Below, in pieces: positions 5,585 through 9,958 of a stretch of 9,958 bases of DNA. The notes below the pieces were generated by a model, which was not told where the DNA came from, ran no database searches, and saw nothing but the letters and a program-made list of their open reading frames with translations. Within the stretch, counting starts at the first letter, position 1; each line of letters starts with the position of its first letter. Where the stretch lies: contig JAVBTC010000022.1 of NCBI GenBank assembly GCA_031556405.1, forward strand, positions 1 through 9,958, read 5' to 3'. This stretch comes from WQZF01 sp031556405 (lineage in GTDB: Bacteria > Pseudomonadota > Gammaproteobacteria > Burkholderiales > Rhodocyclaceae). The position numbers and the translations under genes were made by a program.

Positions 5585-6154
5585 ATGAAAGCAGAAGATT
5601 TTCTCGACGACATTCCGCTTGATCTCGCGGTGCGGGCGTTTTCTAACACCAGCCATTATCCAGAAAAGCTGGGGGAGCGCGCTCGAAACGATTACGCAAA
5701 CGGGATGGCGGCGGACTATGAGCACATGCGGAAAGAAGCAGAAACCGGCGGAACCGTCGACATGCTTGAAACGGAATTCAAGCGTTACCGTGCTGGCAGC
5801 GTCTCACGCTATCGCGCCTGGCTGGAAAGCAATTCTCGCTGTGCCTCGTCTTTCATTGTTGGACCAGCGAATTTTCCAACGCGACGCGCCGAGAAATTGA
5901 ATGAAATAGCCAGTCGTCGAATACAGGAAATCAGTGATTTTAAAAAGCGTGGGATGGATGCTGCTTTGCGTAATCTACGCTCAGACCTGAGGCCAATCAT
6001 GCGCGGGGATGCTGATGCGCTCGAACGGCTTGAAGCCGAACTCGCAAAACTTGAAGCGAGAAAGCAGGAAATCAAGTCTCAGCCTAGCCATCTTATGGCA
6101 TCGATTCAGAACATCAACGCGAGAAGGCGAATACCCCCTGAAAGATCCGCGTGA
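5585..6154 (+). CDS. Phage-type hypothetical protein, coiled-coil rich
   Basis: A 189-residue protein beginning directly after the previous stop, with GAAGGA about 10 bases before the ATG. It is strongly charged. Residues about 50-90 include MLETEFKRYRAGSVSRYRAW and SNSRCASSFIVGPANFPTRR. Residues about 105-165 form a probable coiled coil (LEAELAKLEARKQEIK). I have the impression of a family found in proteobacterial prophages near recombination genes but cannot name it. The C-terminal 25 residues (after QPSHLMAS) look unlike the rest, and another phage gene remnant begins in a different frame there. The end may therefore be a deletion or frameshift product. Probably expressed from a phage operon with its neighbours. 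Confidence 0.6.
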   Translation: MKAEDFLDDIPLDLAVRAFSNTSHYPEKLGERARNDYANGMAADYEHMRKEAETGGTVDMLETEFKRYRAGSVSRYRAWLESNSRCASSFIVGPANFPTRRAEKLNEIASRRIQEISDFKKRGMDAALRNLRSDLRPIMRGDADALERLEAELAKLEARKQEIKSQPSHLMASIQNINARRRIPPERSA

Positions 6155-6338
6155 GATTTACGAACTGGTGGCAAACCAGGGATCGCGCCGGTTGCGCGCC
6201 TGCATTCTCGCCGTGATTCCGGGGGATGTTACGGAAACCGCTGTCGCTCAGTGTGAATGGACATATCGTCAATCATTGATGCAGCACTTTCCAATCTCGA
6301 AACCGCGAAGGAGCCACACGCATGAGCATGTCAATTGA
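6123..6338 (+). pseudogene. Phage gene remnant between the coiled-coil gene and the zinc-ribbon gene
   Basis: A different frame from the preceding gene encodes EGEYPLKDPREIYELVANQG, then SRRLRACILAVIPGDVTETA and VAQCEWTY, which has the look of a conserved soluble phage protein. The ending RRSHTHEHVN is the shadow of the next ribosome-binding site and start. No start codon with a ribosome-binding site precedes it. It seems to be an internal piece of a gene whose 5' and 3' parts are gone. Function not identified. Confidence 0.4.
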
Positions 6339-6477
6339 ACGCCTCGCGCCCTGCCCCTTTTGCGGGGGCCCCGTAGATTTCTGCTGCCCCAATTGCCAGT
6401 ACAGTCGGCTACCGATACCCGGCGCTCGCGCCCGCGCCTCGATTTCCTGGAGCAAAAATGAACCGGAAACGCTCTGA
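6322..6477 (+). CDS. Lar-like small zinc-ribbon protein
   Basis: A 51-residue ORF with a strong ribosome-binding site (AAGGAG, 8 bases before the ATG at 6322). It reads MSMSIERLAPCPFCGGPVDF, then CCPNCQYSRL. The LAPCPFCGG knuckle is the opening of the Lar (restriction alleviation) family and related phage zinc ribbons. The second knuckle here is CCPNC, close behind the first. The usual C-terminal half with W-N-x-R is absent, so it is shorter than a full Lar. It overlaps the integrase start by 20 bases. In Rac prophage Lar modulates type I restriction; this role cannot be assumed for such a short relative. Confidence 0.6.
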   Translation: MSMSIERLAPCPFCGGPVDFCCPNCQYSRLPIPGARARASISWSKNEPETL

Positions 6478-7144
6478 TCCTGACGGCCTGCCCTACCGAG
6501 TTTATGAGCGGTACTGCATCCGCACTTACTCCATCGGGTACAAACAACCTGATGGCACTTGGGTGTTTCGGCTGAAATGCCCGGTGGGCGACAAGGCGAA
6601 GGTCGCCGCGCTGCGCCGGGACGCGATCGAGCGTGCCATGAAGCTCCGGGACGGCCCGCCACCGGAAGATACCATTGCCGCTTGGATCGATGATTGGTTC
6701 CGGCACCAAGAATCTCTGCCGCTGACCTCTGAAGACCGCCGCGCGGAATCCACGCTGACGGAAAACCGCCGCGAAGCTGCCATGCTGAAAAAGGCATTCG
6801 GCCACATGCGCGGCGCCGATCTCGAACGGCCAGACGGATATGCCTACCTGGACGCCTGCCGTAAAACCGAGCGGCCGGCGAAGGGGAACAAGGAAATTTC
6901 ACTCATGCGGACCATTTTGGAATTCCACGTCCGCCGCGGTCGGCTGAAGGTCAATCCATTCGACGGGATCGAGAAGATCAAGACGACCGTAGAATCCCGG
7001 CTCGTCACCGACGAGGAAATGGCGCTGGCGGTCGAGATGGGCCGCAAATTGGGCGGGGCGAAGCTGATCACCGCATTGGCGCTCAAAACCGCCTGGCTGT
7101 GCCTGAAGCCGCGCGCGATAAATTTCGCGCCAGACGTGAGATAA
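6458..7144 (+). pseudogene. Tyrosine-type phage integrase, catalytic domain missing
   Basis: The ORF encodes 228 residues, with GGAG six bases before the ATG. Residues 1-65 match the arm-binding N-terminal part of phage integrases. Residues about 70-180 form the SAM-like core-binding domain, ending NPFDGIEKIKTTVESRLVTD. Residues 183-214 begin the catalytic domain (VTDEEMALAVEMGR, then ALALKTAWLC). Just where the VRRSE-type motif with the first catalytic arginine should follow, the sequence changes to LKPRAINFAPDVR and stops. All catalytic residues (Arg, His, Arg, Tyr) are therefore missing. An intact enzyme would be about 380-400 residues. The gene cannot catalyse integration. The break near 7105 marks the border to the ABC-GNAT operon. 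Confidence 0.8.
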
Positions 7145-7195
7145 ATTGAGGTTGGAAATTGTTGCACATACTGAAAATTAATTACGAATCTCAAT

Positions 7196-8305
7196 CTATC
7201 CTGCCTCATCTCCAAGATAGCGGAACCCTTGAACTGCCCGGAAATGTCCTCCGTATCCTGCAGCATTTTTTGACATTGCGCGGCTTAAAGATACATGGCT
7301 ACGCTGCTTGTCCTCGCCAAAAAGGCGAGCGGAAATTTGCGTCCAGCGCGGATTACGGCGCAATGCTGCCGCCAACCCCGGATGCGACGTATTGAACAGA
7401 GTGCGTAGCGGCAGCTTGTAACGATTCCGGCCCTGCAACCAGGCACGACAAACGGCGTCCAGGAACTTACCTCCGATACCTATCCCTTGCCAGTCAGGCA
7501 ATACTACCAGCCGTGCCGCACGTGCTTCGATCAAACCTGGCCTTGTTGTGAATGCAACATGCGCGACAGGTTGATTATCAATAAACCCCACGTAATTGGT
7601 CGCAGCGATCATATGCGGCAGCGTCAAATAGTGATGTGGCTGAAACAACGGCCAGAAACGCCAATCGGTTTCGTAGATTTTGAGGGGTTGCGCCGGTCGG
7701 TATCGAAGACACCCCCGAGTAAAATTTCCTGTCGCCGTGTCGTATATCCAATCTGGCCGGAGCCAGTCAATGATGTCGTAGTGACAGGAGAGCAGCACAA
7801 TCTGTCCCGCAGTGCGGCGCCATGCCTTGCCGAATGCTTCAGCGCCGACACGAGCGACCTGTCGATCAACGACTGACGTGAATTCATCCACAATGGCGCG
7901 CGCCGGAGCAGCACATAGAAGATGCGCAAGATTGGCGCGAAATTGCTCGTCCGTCGATAGCACACGATATGGCCGCAGCCATGCCGGGACACTACCCAAG
8001 CCGACAGCTACCAGAGCAGCGGTAACGCTGTCGTATGGAACGCCCGCGCCGATAGCATCGACAATCGGATGATCCTCGGGCCAGTCAGGACGATACTCGG
8101 TGCCCGGCCAGAGCGTCCGGCCGATACTGGATTTTCCGCTACCGGACGGGCCGACAATGAGGCCGATTTGCCAGTCCTGGCCATCGATCGGCAGCTCGAC
8201 ATCCAGATTGAACTCGGCAGCACTCTCGACGTTAAACAGTGATTGCGTGCGCGCGGCACGATAACTATCGAAATCGGGGCAACGGTTACGGACTGTGAGC
8301 TTCAT
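7196..8305 (-). CDS. ABC-type ATPase fused to a GNAT acetyltransferase
   Basis: A 369-residue two-domain protein. Residues about 30-200 are an ABC-type P-loop ATPase: Walker A GPSGSGKSS (52-60), a signature-like LSTDEQFRANLA (116-127), Walker B with catalytic glutamate ARAIVDE (135-141), a D-loop-like SVVD, and the switch histidine in LLSCHYD (H175). There are no membrane segments, so it is a soluble ABC protein and not a transporter. Residues about 205-345 are GNAT-like, with the acetyl-CoA loop RLVVLPDWQGIGIGGKFLDA (265-284, Q-G-I-G-I-G). The start at 8305 overlaps the stop of the small upstream gene by ATGA. Relatives with this fusion are, from memory, carried by phages and mobile elements. 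Phage Mu Mom is also a GNAT fold that modifies adenine in DNA, so nucleic-acid modification is possible but unproven. Both domains look intact. Confidence 0.85.
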   Translation of the reverse strand: MKLTVRNRCPDFDSYRAARTQSLFNVESAAEFNLDVELPIDGQDWQIGLIVGPSGSGKSSIGRTLWPGTEYRPDWPEDHPIVDAIGAGVPYDSVTAALVAVGLGSVPAWLRPYRVLSTDEQFRANLAHLLCAAPARAIVDEFTSVVDRQVARVGAEAFGKAWRRTAGQIVLLSCHYDIIDWLRPDWIYDTATGNFTRGCLRYRPAQPLKIYETDWRFWPLFQPHHYLTLPHMIAATNYVGFIDNQPVAHVAFTTRPGLIEARAARLVVLPDWQGIGIGGKFLDAVCRAWLQGRNRYKLPLRTLFNTSHPGLAAALRRNPRWTQISARLFGEDKQRSHVSLSRAMSKNAAGYGGHFRAVQGFRYLGDEAG

Positions 8306-8466
8306 GCGACCACCACGCGACAGGAATACCCTTGGGCACGCAAGGCTAAATAAATGCGCTCCTGTTCAGCCTCATTGGCACAACGAACAATGACGCCATA
8401 CAAACGCTTATAGACATAGCCGTTTTTACCCGGCTGTTTATCAGACAACACCTTCTTTTTCTGCAT
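8302..8466 (-). CDS. Small 54-residue protein coupled to the ABC-GNAT gene
   Basis: A short gene from the ATG at 8466 reads MQKKKVLSDKQPGKNGYVYK, RLYGVIVRCANEAEQERIYL, and 14 more residues ending SCRVVVA. Its stop overlaps the start of the ABC-GNAT gene (ATGA), which implies translational coupling and a shared role. The pattern (basic N-terminus, YGVIV strand, ANEAEQ helix, CRVVVA strand) suggests a compact beta-alpha-beta fold, perhaps ferredoxin-like. I do not recognise a named family. The ribosome-binding site is weak (AAAAGG, about 12 bases upstream). It could be a partner or specificity subunit of the ABC-GNAT protein. Confidence 0.72.
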   Translation of the reverse strand: MQKKKVLSDKQPGKNGYVYKRLYGVIVRCANEAEQERIYLALRAQGYSCRVVVA

Positions 8467-8476
8467 CACTTTTGCA

Positions 8477-8510
8477 AGCCTTTTTCAAAAACTGAAAATT
8501 TGTTAGGCTT
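8477..8510. promoter_or_regulatory. Nested inverted repeats upstream of the ABC-GNAT operon
   Basis: AAGCCT (8477-8482) and AGGCTT (8505-8510) flank an inner inverted repeat TTTTCA / TGAAAA. The block is AT-rich and begins 11 bases before the operon's first start codon, exactly where promoter and operator elements would be expected. No clear -35/-10 pair could be assigned. Confidence 0.35.
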
Positions 8511-8512
8511 TT

Positions 8513-8534
8513 CCTGCCGATGGCCATTGGCAGG
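8513..8534. promoter_or_regulatory. 22-bp nearly perfect palindrome, candidate operator
   Basis: CCTGCC (8513-8518) and GGCAGG (8529-8534) flank a centre that is itself palindromic (ATGGCCAT), with one G-T mismatch pair in the whole site. Neither side has a T-tract, so a terminator is less likely than a protein-binding site. It lies about 47 bases upstream of the small-protein and ABC-GNAT operon. Confidence 0.45.
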
Positions 8535-8577
8535 CAGCCTTGGGTTGGCTCGCAGGTTCCTTCTGCGGGTTCGCTGG

Positions 8578-8605
8578 CCGGGCACGTGCTCCAACACGTG
8601 CCCGG
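8578..8605. terminator. Strong 11-bp stem-loop after a minus-strand phage gene fragment
   Basis: CCGGGCACGTG / CACGTGCCCGG (8578-8588 with 8595-8605) with a 6-base loop starts about 9 bases past the stop codon of the minus-strand fragment ending at 8615. Its position suggests a transcription end, but no T-tract follows on either strand, so it would be an atypical terminator. Confidence 0.45.
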
Positions 8606-8614
8606 TCGCTGTCT

Positions 8615-8845
8615 CTACACCAGCGGCCGCTCGATCGGCGTGATCGTGGCCGTCTCGATCTCCTCGGCGCGCGCGGCGGTCAAGGCGCCGGCGGCGACCA
8701 GTTGCTGCAAGGTCGGGCGAATTAGCCGTAGATCGACAAACGGCACCAGCGACAAAGTTGTCATTGCCGCCTGTTGAACGGAGTTGAGATAAATACTAGG
8801 GGTGACGCAAGATAATTCCGGGAAGAACCGGGAAATTATGCAGAA
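8615..8845 (-). pseudogene. C-terminal fragment of an unidentified phage-type protein
   Basis: On the minus strand an open frame of 77 codons ends at the TAG at 8617-8615. Its firm part, from an internal ATG at 8764, reads MTTLSLVPFVDLRLIRPTLQ, then QLVAAGALTAARAEEIE and a short tail ending ERPLV. The layout, with an LRP-LQ-LVAAGALTxARAEEIE helix pair, is typical of the C-terminus of a phage structural protein, but I cannot name it. Upstream of about 8790 the sequence loses this character. There is no start with a ribosome-binding site, so it is a 3' remnant left by recombination with the plus-strand Mu-like block. Confidence 0.5.
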
Positions 8846-8863
8846 TTACGGGATGTGATTTAA

Positions 8864-9225
8864 GCGAACGCCGACGATCGGCCATGGTGGCGTTACGTCG
8901 CCGTGATGGACGGCCGCACCCGCGCCAGCCATCGGGCGCTGCACGGCAAGGTATTCCGCTGCGATGATCCGTTCTGGCAAAGCTTCTATCCGCCCAATGG
9001 ATGGAGGTGCAGATGCCGCGTTGAAACCCTGACCGACGACGAAGTCACGGCGCTGGGGCTGCGGCCCGAGCAGTCCGAGGGCAATCTCGGCAGCACGCAA
9101 AGTTGCTCTCCGCGCGCAGCGGCGAAACACGCGAGGTCGCCACCTATGCGGCAATCGACCCGGTAACGCGCCGGCGTGTGATCGTCTCGCCCGACGTCGG
9201 CTGGAGCTATAACCCCGGAGCCTGA
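8864..9225 (+). pseudogene. Mu gpF-like phage head morphogenesis protein, truncated and frameshifted
   Basis: From 8864 the frame reads ANADDRPWWRYVAVMDGRTR, then ASHRALHGKVFRCDDPFWQS and FYPPNGWRCRCRVETLTDDE. This is the conserved C-terminal region of the Mu F / SPP1 gp7 minor head protein family (MDxRTRxxHxxLxGxxF and YPPNGxxCRCR). A stop lies directly upstream (8861-8863), so the N-terminal part is missing. Around 9085-9105 the family sequence moves to another frame and continues KLLSARSGETREVA, ending GWSYNPGA at the TGA at 9223-9225. The second frame ends two bases before the gpG start, as in an intact Mu-like operon. The gene is dead by truncation and frameshift. Confidence 0.85.
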
Positions 9226-9227
9226 CC

Positions 9228-9881
9228 ATGCAAATCAAAGCCACCATCGACGACACGGCGCTGCAGGAGGCGCTCAAACGCCTGGCCGGAGCGGCCGCCG
9301 ACCTGACGCCGGCGATGCGATCGATCGCCGGAACCTTGCTTGCCGAAACCGAGCGCAACTTCCAGGCGCAGGGCCGGCCGCGTTGGCCGGCGCTCCAAAA
9401 TCCGTCGAAGCGACGCTAGGGCGGCATGGTGCTGCAGGATACTGCGCAGCTCGCCTCATCGATCAGTGCCCGGCACACCGCGACAGAGGCCATCGTCGGC
9501 ACGAATAAAATTTATGCCGGCATCCACCAGCATGGCGGCACGATCAAGCGGCCGGCCTACAGCAAGCAGGTGCGGCACAAGGCCGACAAAAAGGGCAACC
9601 TGAAACGCACAGCGCAATTCGGCGGCCTGGGATTGTCGTTCGCCAGGAACAAAGACAAGCATGCACTTTCGCGTTGGTTTGAAGTGGCCGCGCACGATAT
9701 CGAGATTCCGGCGCGGCCGTTTCTGCCGATCAGCGCCGGCGGCGCGCTGCAGCCGGAGGTGAGCCAAGCGGTGACCGAAACGATCCGCCGGCACCTGGTG
9801 AAAGCCGCCGGCGGTTGGAGCGGATCGAGATGCAGGCCCGCGACCGCCTGCCGAACCTGCGCGATCACGAACAGCGCCTGA
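9228..9881 (+). pseudogene. Mu gpG-like phage virion morphogenesis protein with an in-frame stop
   Basis: The start at 9228 has GGAG seven bases upstream and opens MQIKATIDDTALQEALKRLA, then GAAADLTPAMRSIAGTLLAE, the N-terminus of the Mu gpG / phage virion morphogenesis family (tail completion). After NPSKRR a TAG stands at 9417-9419. The same frame then continues GGMVLQDTAQLASSI, GTNKIYAGIHQHGG and ARPFLPISAGG, the rest of the family. A single nonsense codon therefore splits an otherwise readable gene; sequencing error or a simple point mutation would both explain it. Family homology ends near residue 195. The tail to 9881 overlaps the next ORF and may not be native. Confidence 0.85.
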
Positions 9882-9958
9882 CCGCGCAGGAAATCTGGCG
9901 CGATCAGGCCGAGCCGCGCATTTCGTCGATCGTCAGCGACATTTCGGCGCTGGCCAAC
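9830..9958 (+). CDS. Start of an unidentified ORF running off the right edge
   Basis: The ATG at 9830 has GGAG about 9 bases upstream and opens a frame of 43 codons to the window end (MQARDRLPNLRDHEQRLTAQ, then EIWRDQAEPRISSIVSDISA). It is charged and probably helical. The gpG C-terminal frame overlaps it by about 50 bases. In Mu-like phages a small head or tail gene follows gpG, so this is probably part of the same operon. The frame is also open upstream of the ATG, so the start is provisional. Confidence 0.5.
   Translation, partial: MQARDRLPNLRDHEQRLTAQEIWRDQAEPRISSIVSDISALAN

Noticed and set aside
7487..7992. Plus- and minus-strand frames inside the ABC-GNAT gene
   Set aside because: Shadows of a gene with clear Walker and GNAT motifs.
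1..9958. CRISPR array, diversity-generating retroelement or rRNA genes
   Set aside because: No regularly spaced repeats, no reverse transcriptase motifs and no rRNA-like sequence were seen.

Overview
The window looks like an accessory, rearranged part of a proteobacterial chromosome, most likely betaproteobacterial. That placement is a weak inference from the moderately high GC of most genes, the AlpA, Mu-like and DUF4376-type phage genes, and the sequence of the tRNA-Asp fragment. Almost every block is a mobile element, a fragment of one, or cargo.

Left part (1-800): the 5' end of an IS5-family transposase runs off the left edge on the minus strand. Next come a doubtful small minus-strand ORF and an AlpA-type regulator. 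The 3' half of a tRNA-Asp gene, with its own terminator, lies on the minus strand; its 5' half is missing. This is the signature of an integration (att) scar at tRNA-Asp. A pair of TTGTGGG repeats beside it could be integrase arm sites.

Positions 800-4700: a small secreted six-cysteine protein (minus strand, own terminator) is followed by a hairpin region. Then comes a translationally coupled pair: a CqsS/LqsS-type membrane sensor kinase and an LqsR-like response regulator. The kinase has its six-helix sensor and its ATPase domain, but the whole phosphoacceptor-histidine segment between them is absent. No autoinducer synthase is visible. After the pair lie an IS3-family transposase remnant, broken by a perfect 16-bp tandem duplication, and a membrane-anchored protein with six extracytoplasmic cysteines.

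Positions 4700-7150: a patchwork of phage gene ends. It holds a 40-residue gene and a DUF4376-type tail protein (minus, ATGA-coupled, N-terminus lost). On the plus strand are the 3' end of an unknown gene, a 189-residue phage-type protein, a gene remnant, a small Lar-like zinc-ribbon protein, and a tyrosine integrase that stops before its first catalytic arginine.

Positions 7190-8470: an apparently intact two-gene minus-strand operon. It encodes a 54-residue protein and, through an ATGA overlap, an ABC-type ATPase fused to a GNAT acetyltransferase. Palindromic sequences lie just upstream. This is the best candidate for a little-described functional system here.

Positions 8500-9958: decayed Mu-like head genes. 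A minus-strand fragment is followed by Mu gpF-like (5' truncated and frameshifted) and Mu gpG-like (in-frame amber stop) genes, then the start of an unidentified ORF that runs off the right edge.
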